A DNA stretch of 64,000 bases from CAYMAI01 sp964388445 (GTDB taxonomy: Bacteria; 4484-113; JAGGVC01), in assembly GCA_964388445.1 (NCBI GenBank), contig CAYMAI010000005.1, positions 124,001 to 188,000 on the forward strand, read 5' to 3'. The position numbers were made by a program, and so were the translations under genes. Of this stretch, positions 25,208 through 32,820 are shown piece after piece (position 1 is the first letter of the stretch; every line of letters begins with the position of its first letter). The notes beneath the pieces were generated by a model. The model was not told where the DNA came from. It saw only the letters and a program-made list of their open reading frames with translations, and ran no database searches.

Positions 25208-26482
25208 ATGTCAATCATCGCTCAAGTTACGGCACGCGAAGTCTTGGATTCTCGCGGAAATCCGACCGTCGAAGTGGACGTAATGCTCGAAGACGGCACG
25301 ACGGGCAGAGCCATCGCGCCAAGCGGCGCGTCCACCGGCAGCCACGAAGCGGTCGAGCTCAGGGACGGCGATAAAAGCAGATTCGGCGGCAAAGGCGTCA
25401 GAAATGCCGTCGCCAACGTTCGCGACAAAATCGCTCCGGAATTAATCGGCTGCGACGCAAGAAACCAGCGGGAAATAGACTTCATTTTGAACGAAATCGA
25501 CGGCACGCCGAACAAAGCCGGTCTTGGAGCGAACGCCACGATCGCGGCAAGCCTCGCAAACGCGCACGCGGCAGCGGCTTATTTGGACGTTCCGCTGTTC
25601 GCCTATCTCGGCGGCCCGAACGCCCACGTTTTGCCCGTTCCGCTGATGAACGTGCTTAACGGCGGAAAACATGCCGACAACAGCGTGGATTTCCAGGAAT
25701 TCATGCTCGCCCCGATAGGCGCTCCCACTTTCGCCGATGCTCTCAGGTACGGTGCGGAAACGTACCATGCGTTGAAAAAGGTGCTTTCCGAAAAGGGCTA
25801 CGGAACGAACGTAGGCGACGAAGGCGGATTCGCTCCCAATCTCGGCTCGAATGCGGAAGCCGTGGAGCACATAATTTCGGCAATCGAAAAGGCGGGATAC
25901 AGGCCGGGCGAAGACATCGCAATCGCGCTCGATCCGGCTGCCAGCGAAATTTATAAGGACGGATTCTATGTTCTCGATAGCGAAGGCGGCAAGAAACTTT
26001 CGAGTGCCGAAATGGTCGACTTCTGGGCCGAATGGACGTCGAAATATCCGATTATCTCCATCGAGGATGGACTTGCCGAAGACGACTGGGACGGTTTCGT
26101 TTTGATGATGGATAAACTCGGCGGCAAAATCCAGATTATGGGCGACGACCTTCTGGTTACGAACGTCGAGCGCCTCAAAATCGCCATCGAGAAACACGCG
26201 GTCAACTCCATTTTGATTAAAGTGAACCAAATAGGCACGCTGACCGAGACCTGCGAATGCATCGAGCTTGCGCATAGGCACGGGATGACCGCTGTCGTCA
26301 GCCACAGGAGCGGCGAAACCGAGGATTCGACAATCTCCCACATTACGGTGGCGTTCAACACGGGCCAGATTAAATCCGGCGCGCCCTGCCGCACGGACAG
26401 GCTTGCGAAATACAACGAGCTGTTGCGCATCGAAGAAGCGCTGGGTATACAAGCGCGATATTCGGGCAAAGCCGCGTTTTGA
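25208..26482 (+). CDS. eno: Enolase (phosphopyruvate hydratase)
   Basis: Interconverts 2-phosphoglycerate and phosphoenolpyruvate in glycolysis. The 424-residue length and motifs are canonical: AREVLDSRGNPTVEVDV, SGASTGSHEAVELRD, MNVLNGGKHADNSVDFQEFM, VGDEGGFAPNL, SIEDGLAEDDW, GDDLLVTN, the catalytic Lys in LIKVNQIGTLTET and HRSGETEDSTISH. It has the strongest ribosome site in this part of the window. It is divergent from clpX and converges with the AbiE locus, ten bases apart. Confidence 0.98.
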   Translation: MSIIAQVTAREVLDSRGNPTVEVDVMLEDGTTGRAIAPSGASTGSHEAVELRDGDKSRFGGKGVRNAVANVRDKIAPELIGCDARNQREIDFILNEIDGTPNKAGLGANATIAASLANAHAAAAYLDVPLFAYLGGPNAHVLPVPLMNVLNGGKHADNSVDFQEFMLAPIGAPTFADALRYGAETYHALKKVLSEKGYGTNVGDEGGFAPNLGSNAEAVEHIISAIEKAGYRPGEDIAIALDPAASEIYKDGFYVLDSEGGKKLSSAEMVDFWAEWTSKYPIISIEDGLAEDDWDGFVLMMDKLGGKIQIMGDDLLVTNVERLKIAIEKHAVNSILIKVNQIGTLTETCECIELAHRHGMTAVVSHRSGETEDSTISHITVAFNTGQIKSGAPCRTDRLAKYNELLRIEEALGIQARYSGKAAF

Positions 26483-26491
26483 TTTAGCGGA

Positions 26492-27427
26492 TTATCGTCG
26501 TCTTTTTGGCTGCCATGGCCCTCCCTTCGGCCATACCATTTCGAGAAGTTCCTCTTTTCCCGCTGAGCGGAGGAGGGGTAAAGCAAAGCCGGCCGTCAAT
26601 TCCAAGCATTCCTCAAAGCTCGGCGAGTATTTTCCCGGATTCACTTTGCGCGCAAATGCCCGCCATTGTGCTTGTTTATCCGGGTCCTTTAGAAACTCGC
26701 CGCTAAAGGCCATAGGTATCTCATCAGGAATCTTTGTGTTTCTTCTTTTAAAAGTGGCATCCACGGATTTTGTTAGCTCCGGACCGTCAAAATCGCAAAT
26801 TTTCGAAAGTAGCCAAATGTCAAAAAAATCCTTCATTCGGCTGTTTGCGATTCCAAGGTAAACAACAGCTTCCAGTTTTTCCGAGACAAATGAATAATGC
26901 GAATAAGACAAAACAATAGGTACGGGCATTTCAAGAACGCTCGGAATTGCCAGAAGAACCGGCTCAGGGCATACGATGTCTCCGAATCCGATATCTATTT
27001 GGACTTGCAGCGCCGCACTATGAATTTAGCAAGTAATATTTGCTCTTACTCCGCCAAAGTTTCGTTTTTCTCTAATTTCTGTTGTTTTTATGGAATCGGG
27101 CAAAAACCGAATTCCGTCAGTTTCGTACGTATTTAGTTTGCATAATTCGGCCAATACAGCCTTGATCTCGTCGGCATTTTCATTCATCAGACCGAGGAAG
27201 TCAGTGTCTCTTGTAACCCTGTAGTTATCTCCTGCCCATACCAAAAGCATGGATGCCCCCTTTAAAATGAGCTTCGGGCGGTGCTCAGAAATGGAAAGAC
27301 GGTAAAGAAACCTTTCGTTCGCATATCTGGTCAACGCATACTGAAAATCCGAGCCCGATTTGAAGGCGTAGTTCCTGAGCCTTTCATAAACGGAATGTCC
27401 GACATTGGACTTGCCCTGCGTTTTCAA
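26492..27427 (-). pseudogene. AbiEii-type nucleotidyltransferase toxin with in-frame stop codon
   Basis: The toxin gene of a type IV AbiE-like toxin-antitoxin pair. Translation opens at the ATG of an ATGA overlap with the antitoxin gene. The N-terminal 133 residues hold the nucleotidyltransferase core (LILKGASMLLVWAGD, RVTRDTDFLG). Codon 134 (27026-27028) is TAA. Reading straight through in the same frame continues the family sequence (ALQVQIDIGFGDIVCPEP, then EKLEAVVYLGIANSRMKDFFD with the later catalytic Lys-Asp) to the stop at 26492. The complete frame would be 311 codons, normal for AbiEii. A single base change or an error would explain the stop; there is no frameshift. As drawn the protein is truncated after its first domain. 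Confidence 0.82.
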
Positions 27428-28038
27428 ACTACTGCCTCCATGTATGGCTTAATTACTGCCGATACTCTGTTTGCTTTTGCCGCCGCCCAAATTTCGTCCG
27501 GGGTCGCCCGGCGTTCATTAAGCGTTTCCCGAAGGGCTTCGATTGCCACGTCGAGACCGGTTTTGCTACGGAATTTAAAGCAGTCTGCAACGGTTTTCGC
27601 CGCACTGAAAACCCTTATTTTCACTTTCGAAATCGTATGAATCTCGACTCCGAAATCTATCGAGGGCTTCGAAAGCCGGACTATTTCGATAGGCGGGTTT
27701 GTGAACACAGGCTTCCAACTGCCGGCAGGGATAGCAATCCAAGTTTTGTGCGGAAGTTGCGCAGTAATTTCGTGAATCCGGAGAGCGGAAAGCAGGCAAA
27801 CAACTGCACCGGTAACTTTCATAGATACTTCCGCAAGGGCGATCATGCTCGTTTCAATTGAATCGGGAAGAGCGTATATTCCGCGACCGATTCGAACTAG
27901 CGTGCCATCTCTGAAAAGACGCAGAATATATTCGCGCGGAATTCCGGCAAGCTCCGCGTCTCTGACGCGAATCATGCCATCTCGCTTCACAAGCTCGATG
28001 GCCTTAATCATAAAATCCGAACGGCGCGAATGTTGCAT
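27424..28038 (-). CDS. AbiEi-type antitoxin / transcriptional autorepressor
   Basis: A 204-residue antitoxin. The N-terminal winged-helix part (MIRVRDAELAGIPREYILRL, then GTLVRIGRGIYALP) is the DNA-binding domain typical of AbiEi, followed by the C-terminal domain that counters the toxin and assists DNA binding (TWIAIPAGSW ... VFSAAKTVADCFKFR). In AbiE systems this protein represses its own operon by binding inverted repeats at the promoter; a matching inverted repeat is present here. The frame is intact, in contrast with the interrupted toxin frame. The last four bases overlap the toxin start. Confidence 0.85.
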   Translation of the reverse strand: MQHSRRSDFMIKAIELVKRDGMIRVRDAELAGIPREYILRLFRDGTLVRIGRGIYALPDSIETSMIALAEVSMKVTGAVVCLLSALRIHEITAQLPHKTWIAIPAGSWKPVFTNPPIEIVRLSKPSIDFGVEIHTISKVKIRVFSAAKTVADCFKFRSKTGLDVAIEALRETLNERRATPDEIWAAAKANRVSAVIKPYMEAVV

Positions 28039-28077
28039 AACCTATATGATTATACTTAAAAATATAGTATTTGCAAC
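28032..28077 (-). promoter_or_regulatory. AbiE operon promoter and probable operator
   Basis: Minus-strand TTGCAA (28071-28076), a 16-base spacer and TATAAT (28049-28054), ten bases before the antitoxin ATG. Two imperfect 16-base arms in inverted orientation (28032-28047 and 28062-28077, 13 of 16 positions matching) flank the -10 box. Such paired repeats are the known AbiEi binding mode. Confidence 0.65.
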
Positions 28078-28106
28078 AGTTTATATGAATTCTAGGCATT
28101 TTGCAG

Positions 28107-28141
28107 CAAAAAAAAAACGGGGATGCTTGACGCATCCCCGT
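28107..28141 (-). terminator. Rho-independent terminator (leftward)
   Basis: On the minus strand GGGGATGC-GTCAA-GCATCCCC (arms 28118-28126 and 28132-28140) is followed by ten Ts (28117 down to 28108). It ends the leftward transcript from the mini-gene and perhaps from pgk, before the AbiE promoter. Confidence 0.9.
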
Positions 28142-28199
28142 CGGTTGCCGGTTGGGATTAGCCCTGCAGGTGACCCAGCGCTGCAAGGCGGGCCGCCAA

Positions 28200-28235
28200 T
28201 CAGGCTCCGGCCACCTCGCTCAACCAATCAATCAT
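28200..28235 (-). CDS. Eleven-codon mini-ORF behind a very strong ribosome site
   Basis: ATG at 28235 opens MIDWLSEVAGA and stops at TGA. The upstream AAAAGGAGGTGATTC is complementary to the 16S rRNA tail over about 13 bases, with a seven-base spacer. Only the unusual strength of the site and the following terminator argue that this is expressed. Confidence 0.35.
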   Translation of the reverse strand: MIDWLSEVAGA

Positions 28236-28440
28236 TCGCTGAATCACCTCCTTTTAGAGCTGATTCATATTACCGCGATTTGTTCCGTTTATGCAAGTTG
28301 TCAACACCGATTGTGGAAAAAAAGTTGAATCAGTCAAATTCCTATATTTCATAGCGTTCAAGTATCAGCGGGCTGTCGAAGTCCCAATTTCATATAGGAG
28401 CGGTGCGAAAAGCCCCGGAAAAGTTGATAACTTGCGTCCG

Positions 28441-29691
28441 CTAAAGCGCTATCGGGATTTTCGTCGCCGGGTTTGCCGGATTTCCTTTTTGCAATATCGA
28501 AATGCCCGGCAAAGTTTTGCCTTCGATAAACTCCAAACTTGCTCCTCCGCCTGTCGAAACGTGGGTGATTCTGTCCGCCACTCCGGCTTTGTTGACCGCC
28601 ATTACGGATTCGCCGCCTCCGACGACCGTGGTGGCGCCGGATTCGGCAAGCGCTTTCGCCACCGCGAACGTTCCTTCGGCGAACCTTTCGTTTTCAAATA
28701 CGCCCATCGGCCCGTTCCAGAAAATCAGCTTCGCCTTCTTCAGTTCCTCTGCATACAATTCGGCAGTTTTCGGTCCGATGTCGGCGCCGATTTCCGCCGA
28801 CGAAATCTCCTTAATCGAGGCTATCATTGCCATCCCGGCGGTTTCGAGATTGTCGGTTACGACAACGTCCTCGGGAATATACAGAGGCTTTCCCGCAAGA
28901 TGCGCCTTGGCGAGAAGCTCTCTCGCCGTCAATATCCGGTCTTCTTCGACGAGCGATTTTCCGGTTTCGTAACCCATCGCTCGCGCGAACGTAAACGCCA
29001 TTGCGCCGCCTATGAACACGGCATCGGCTAGCTCGATCATTTTGGTCAATACTTCGATTTTGCCGCTTATTTTCGCTCCGCCGAGCACGACGTAATAAGG
29101 GCGCTCCGGCGCGGTAATCACTTTGGACAGCGCGGCCACTTCCTTTTGCACAAGCAGTCCCGCGTATGACTGCCGGTAATGAGCCACGCCCTCGGTTGAC
29201 GAATGCGCCCGGTGGCAGCTGCCGAACGCGTCGTTGACGAAAAAGTCGCAAAGTTGGGCGAGCGCGATCGAGAACAGCTGCTGATTGCGCTCCTCCTCCC
29301 TGTAAAATCGGGTATTTTCGAGCAGAAGCACGCCTCCGGGCTCCATCGAGTCCGTCATGTTCATTACTTTATTGCCGATGCAGTCGTCCGCAAAGCCAAC
29401 CTTGACGGGTTCGAGACCCGACTTTTCGAGCTCCGCGCCTAGCAGCGCTTCCAGCTTTTCCGCAACCGGCTTTAGCGTGTATTTCTCGTTTTTTTCGCCG
29501 TCGGGACGTCCGAGGTGGCTGCAAAGAAGGATTTTCGACTTCATTTTATGAAGCTCGACGATAGTCGGAAGACTTGCAAGAATTCTGGTGTCGTCTTGCA
29601 CTTCGCCGTTTTTCACGGGCACGTTGAAATCGACGCGAACAAGCACGCGCGCTCCCGAAACGGGGGCATCTTGAAAGTTATAAAGCTCCAT
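28441..29691 (-). CDS. pgk: Phosphoglycerate kinase
   Basis: Transfers phosphate from 1,3-bisphosphoglycerate to ADP. The 416-residue protein carries RVLVRVDFNVPVKNG, LCSHLGRPDG, RFYREEERN, the hinge and nucleotide motifs VVLGGAKISGKI, FWNGPMGVFENERF and GGGESVMAVNKAG, and the C-terminal STGGGASLEFIEGKTLPG. It follows the dgt-like gene by 21 bases on the same strand, a probable two-gene operon. No gapdh or tpi is adjacent. Confidence 0.97.
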   Translation of the reverse strand: MELYNFQDAPVSGARVLVRVDFNVPVKNGEVQDDTRILASLPTIVELHKMKSKILLCSHLGRPDGEKNEKYTLKPVAEKLEALLGAELEKSGLEPVKVGFADDCIGNKVMNMTDSMEPGGVLLLENTRFYREEERNQQLFSIALAQLCDFFVNDAFGSCHRAHSSTEGVAHYRQSYAGLLVQKEVAALSKVITAPERPYYVVLGGAKISGKIEVLTKMIELADAVFIGGAMAFTFARAMGYETGKSLVEEDRILTARELLAKAHLAGKPLYIPEDVVVTDNLETAGMAMIASIKEISSAEIGADIGPKTAELYAEELKKAKLIFWNGPMGVFENERFAEGTFAVAKALAESGATTVVGGGESVMAVNKAGVADRITHVSTGGGASLEFIEGKTLPGISILQKGNPANPATKIPIAL

Positions 29692-29712
29692 CCCGCACCA
29701 TCCCGCCGGGCG

Positions 29713-30900
29713 TCACCGCCCGGAAACTTCGAACAAATTTCTGTACTCGTCTATTGCTTGCCGGTCAGTCAGACTGGCAATATAGTCGGCTACCACACGC
29801 AAAGGTTCGCCCGTTCGCTTTTCGTCCGCCTCGCGGAATCTTCCGAAAACGTCCGGCGGAAGTATATCCGGCCGGCGTTTGAACATGTCGAACATCCGGG
29901 TAATCATTTCCTGCCCCTTGTTCATCATTCGGGCCACCCGGTAGTCCGAATAGAAATTGTGAAACAGAAAAGTGCCAAGCTCCGAATTCGCTGCCGTCAA
30001 TGCTGCGCTCATCGAAACAAGCACGCCCTTGTGAGTTCGAACGTCATCGACGCTCTCGATTCCCGCATCGTTAAGCCGGTTTGAACTTTCCGTCAGCACG
30101 TCAACCACCATTATATCTATAAGGTGGCGGGCAAGCTGCGCCATTCTCGCCGGGCCTTCTATTCCCTTGATCCTTTCGCTTATAGTATTCCAAAGCGACA
30201 AGCCGCTTTCGAGTAGCGCTTCTTCAGTGAGTATGCCGCTTGAAAGCCCGTCTTCTAGGTCGTGGCTGCGATATGCGATTGCATCCGCGACGCTTGCGAC
30301 TTGCGCTTCCATAGTCGGCATTTTGCCTTGGAAAAAGTAATGGTAAGCGACCGAATCGTAATCCGTGTCATGTTTTTCCAGCCCTTCGAGCGTTTCGAGG
30401 GTCAGGTTGAGTCCGGGAAAATCGGGATATCGGGTTTCGAGATTGCGGACTATGCGCAAGCCGTGAACGTTATGGTTGAAACTGCTTACGAGTCCGTGAA
30501 GCGCCGCTTCGCCCGCGTGCCCGAACGGCGGATGCCCGAGGTCGTGCGCCAGCGCGATTGCCGTTCCGAGGTCTTCGTTCAGCCCCAGCGCGCGGCATAT
30601 GCTCGTCGTTATTTGGCTTACTTCGAGCGTGTGAGTAAGCCGGTTGCGCACGGTTTCATATCCTTCGCCGAACATGAAAACCTGGGTTTTGAATTCGAGC
30701 TTGCGGAACGCCTGTGAATGGGTTATGCGATGCCAGTCGCGCTGGAAATGCGTTCGATGATTCGGCGGCGGCTCGACATGTTCGCGGCCCGAAGTATCGC
30801 CGGATTTCATTCCGAAAGGCGCGAGCCTGCTCAGCTCGATTTCCTCGAGCTTGTCGCGGAAACGGATCGGCGCGCCAATTTTCTTCGACTGTACTTCCAT
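29713..30900 (-). CDS. Deoxyguanosinetriphosphate triphosphohydrolase-like HD protein
   Basis: A 395-residue HD-domain nucleotide hydrolase of the dGTPase-like family, which removes tripolyphosphate from dNTPs. Motifs are in order: HRITHSQAFRKLEFKTQVF, RNRLTHTLEVSQI (first metal His), the HD pair in ALAHDLGHPPFGHAGE, and DYDSVAYHYFFQGK/ASVADAIAYRSHDLEDG with the later metal Asp. A GGGGGGAAA ribosome site supports the ATG at 30900. It is transcribed with pgk and divergent from the ABC exporter genes. Confidence 0.93.
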   Translation of the reverse strand: MEVQSKKIGAPIRFRDKLEEIELSRLAPFGMKSGDTSGREHVEPPPNHRTHFQRDWHRITHSQAFRKLEFKTQVFMFGEGYETVRNRLTHTLEVSQITTSICRALGLNEDLGTAIALAHDLGHPPFGHAGEAALHGLVSSFNHNVHGLRIVRNLETRYPDFPGLNLTLETLEGLEKHDTDYDSVAYHYFFQGKMPTMEAQVASVADAIAYRSHDLEDGLSSGILTEEALLESGLSLWNTISERIKGIEGPARMAQLARHLIDIMVVDVLTESSNRLNDAGIESVDDVRTHKGVLVSMSAALTAANSELGTFLFHNFYSDYRVARMMNKGQEMITRMFDMFKRRPDILPPDVFGRFREADEKRTGEPLRVVADYIASLTDRQAIDEYRNLFEVSGR

Positions 30901-30977
30901 TTTCCCCCCGCAGTAAATGCGGAACCGGATTTTATCACAGCCGGCGGCCTGAGCGGCATCGGATGCTTGCGTAAATG

Positions 30978-30983
30978 TATAAT
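30978..30983 (+). promoter_or_regulatory. -10 box of the ABC exporter operon (leaderless arrangement)
   Basis: TATAAT lies six bases before a GTG at 30990; an in-frame ATG at 30975 overlaps the box itself and is therefore unlikely to be the start. Confidence 0.45.
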
Positions 30984-30989
30984 GAAACC

Positions 30990-31991
30990 GTGTCCGAAGT
31001 GATCGTTGAAAGCCTTAGAAAAGAATACAGACACGCATTCGCGCGCAGCAAACCGCCGGTCGTCGCCGTGGACAGAGTCGATTTGACGCTCGAAAGAGGC
31101 GAAATTCTCGGATTTCTGGGCCCGAACGGCGCGGGCAAAACGACAACGATAAAGATGATGCTCGGTCTCGTCCGCCAGACATCCGGCAAAATCGAATACA
31201 AAGGCGGGCTTCGAGGGCAGGAGGGCGTATATCGCGTGGGGGCGGTTCTCGAAGGCAGCCGCAATATTTACTACAGGCTGACGGTGTTCGAAAATCTGGT
31301 TTATTTCGCGGCTTTGCGCGGTTTTCCGCCAAGTCCGGCGAAAAAGCGCATCGGCGAGCTTCTCGAATTCTTCGACTTGACGGAAAAGAGAAACTCCGCC
31401 GCGCAGACGTTATCGAGGGGGATGCAACAAAAGCTCGCTTTCGCCGTCGCGATGGTGCACGACCCGGATATTTTGCTTTTGGACGAACCGACGCTCGGAC
31501 TCGACGTCTCGACCGCGAGAGCGATTCAGGGAATGCTAATCGAGCTCGCGCATAAGCGCGGCAAGGCGATTCTTTTAACGACTCACCAAATGGACCTTGC
31601 GCAGTCGGTGTCCGACCGCGTGATGATTATAAGCAAAGGAAAGATAATCGCCGAAGACACCGTGGAAAACCTGACCGGAATTCTCGGCAGAAAAACAATC
31701 GAATTCGAAACAGGCGCTTTCGAGGCAACCAAAGCCGCGGCGGCGCTTTCGGGGTTCGAATTTTCGGAAACCGTATCCAAGCGAAAGGCGAAAACCTCCT
31801 TCGAAGTAAAATTAGGGGATGGCAAGGACGTGTTTCGGTTGATGCGCGCTCTCGAAGCCGCGGGAGTAGTGCCGGAAAGACTCGCCGAGCGCGTGCCGAG
31901 TCTTGAAGAAGTTTTCATCTCCGTTACGACGGACACGGAAAAAGCCCGTGCGAGCGGCGTCGCAAGTTCGCTCGAAGGCGGCGCAGAATGA
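30990..31991 (+). CDS. ABC-2 type exporter, ATP-binding subunit
   Basis: A 333-residue ABC ATPase of the drug/antibiotic-efflux (CcmA/DrrA-like) group. Walker A is GPNGAGKTT, the signature helix LSRGMQQKLAFAVA, Walker B ILLLDEPTLGLD, and the switch His is in LLTTHQM. The C-terminal ~100 residues form the extra domain common in this group (FRLMRALEAAGVVPE ... SLEEVFISVT). GTG 30990 or GTG 30999 are both possible starts; the former follows the -10 box by six bases. The permease start overlaps the stop (ATGA at 31988). Confidence 0.92.
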   Translation: MSEVIVESLRKEYRHAFARSKPPVVAVDRVDLTLERGEILGFLGPNGAGKTTTIKMMLGLVRQTSGKIEYKGGLRGQEGVYRVGAVLEGSRNIYYRLTVFENLVYFAALRGFPPSPAKKRIGELLEFFDLTEKRNSAAQTLSRGMQQKLAFAVAMVHDPDILLLDEPTLGLDVSTARAIQGMLIELAHKRGKAILLTTHQMDLAQSVSDRVMIISKGKIIAEDTVENLTGILGRKTIEFETGAFEATKAAAALSGFEFSETVSKRKAKTSFEVKLGDGKDVFRLMRALEAAGVVPERLAERVPSLEEVFISVTTDTEKARASGVASSLEGGAE

Positions 31992-32800
31992 CGAATTCCG
32001 CCGAATATCTCTGGAACAATCTTGTCGCCGAATTCGCGCGCCGTTTTTGGACGATGGTTCGCTATCCGGTGGACTATTTCACCGGCGTCGTCAGCCTCTA
32101 TCTTTTATTCATCGGGCTTTTTTACGGCGTGTCCGGTCATTTCGACGCGGGCGCGCCTGGACTGTCGCGTACGCTCGACGGTCTTGTGCTCGGCACTTGC
32201 ATGTGGTTTTTCGCGATTTCGATTATGAACCAAGTACGCGTCATTCTCGAAATGGAGGCCGTGACCGGCACGCTCGAACAGCTTTTTCTCGCGCCGGTCA
32301 GGTTCGTAACCGTTTTGTTTATCCGCTCGTTTTCCGGATTCGTTTATTCCGTTATTGCCGTCGTTATTCTGCTTTTGCTGATTATGGCGACCACGGGCAG
32401 GTGGCTTTCGTTTCCGCTTTGGCCGGCCGCGCTCGTCTTCGTTTTGACCGCTCTCGGCATTCACGGGCTCGCGCTCGTGATGGGCGGGCTTTCGCTCGTT
32501 TTCAAGCGGCTTGGTCAATTGAACATGATTGTTCAGTTCGGTTTTATCTTTCTAGCCTATCCGCCAATCGAAAGCCTGTCTCCGGCTTGGCAGAAGGTGG
32601 CATATTCGTTTCCGCTCGCGCGCGGGATGACTATTTTGCGCGGCCTTGTCGTGGACGGTTGGAATACGGCCGGCCCCGAATTCGGCGCAAACCTTGCGAG
32701 CCTTATACTTAATTCCGCGGTCTATTTCGCCGCCGGCTGGGCGGCGTATTTGTTATGCGAGCGCGCCGCCAAAGAATACGGACTCCTCGGACATTATTAA
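31988..32800 (+). CDS. ABC-2 type exporter, permease subunit
   Basis: A 270-residue membrane protein with six hydrophobic helices and the ABC-2 layout: an N-terminal amphipathic piece (YLWNNLVAEFARRF), FLAPVRFVTVLFIRSF before helix 3, and GLALVMGGLSLVFKRLGQLN before helix 5. It overlaps the ATPase gene by four bases, so the pair forms one exporter of unknown cargo. It converges with the macroglobulin gene (20 bases). Confidence 0.9.
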   Translation: MTNSAEYLWNNLVAEFARRFWTMVRYPVDYFTGVVSLYLLFIGLFYGVSGHFDAGAPGLSRTLDGLVLGTCMWFFAISIMNQVRVILEMEAVTGTLEQLFLAPVRFVTVLFIRSFSGFVYSVIAVVILLLLIMATTGRWLSFPLWPAALVFVLTALGIHGLALVMGGLSLVFKRLGQLNMIVQFGFIFLAYPPIESLSPAWQKVAYSFPLARGMTILRGLVVDGWNTAGPEFGANLASLILNSAVYFAAGWAAYLLCERAAKEYGLLGHY

Positions 32801-32820
32801 ACCGCAGAATATCCGCTAGA

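Larger units (their letters stand above)
28107..28260 (-). ncRNA. Putative short transcript carrying a mini-ORF and a terminator
   Basis: Between pgk and the AbiE operon the minus strand holds, in order, TTGCAT-18-TAATAT (-10 at 28267-28272), a 13-base Shine-Dalgarno-like tract (28241-28255), a start codon seven bases on, an 11-codon frame, and a terminator. That makes a self-contained unit of about 150 bases. The ribosome site lies within the loop of a GAATCA/TGATTC inverted repeat. It could be a small RNA, a leader-peptide gene or a titrator of 30S subunits. The remainder of the 400-base gap (28271-28440) shows no gene. Confidence 0.35.

Noticed and set aside
25442..26452. A 336-codon frame antisense to eno
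   Set aside because: Enolase on the plus strand is canonical throughout.
28241..28255. GAATCACCTCCTTTT on the plus strand resembling the 3' tail of 16S rRNA
   Set aside because: No rRNA sequence precedes it; it is simply the complement of a strong ribosome site on the minus strand.
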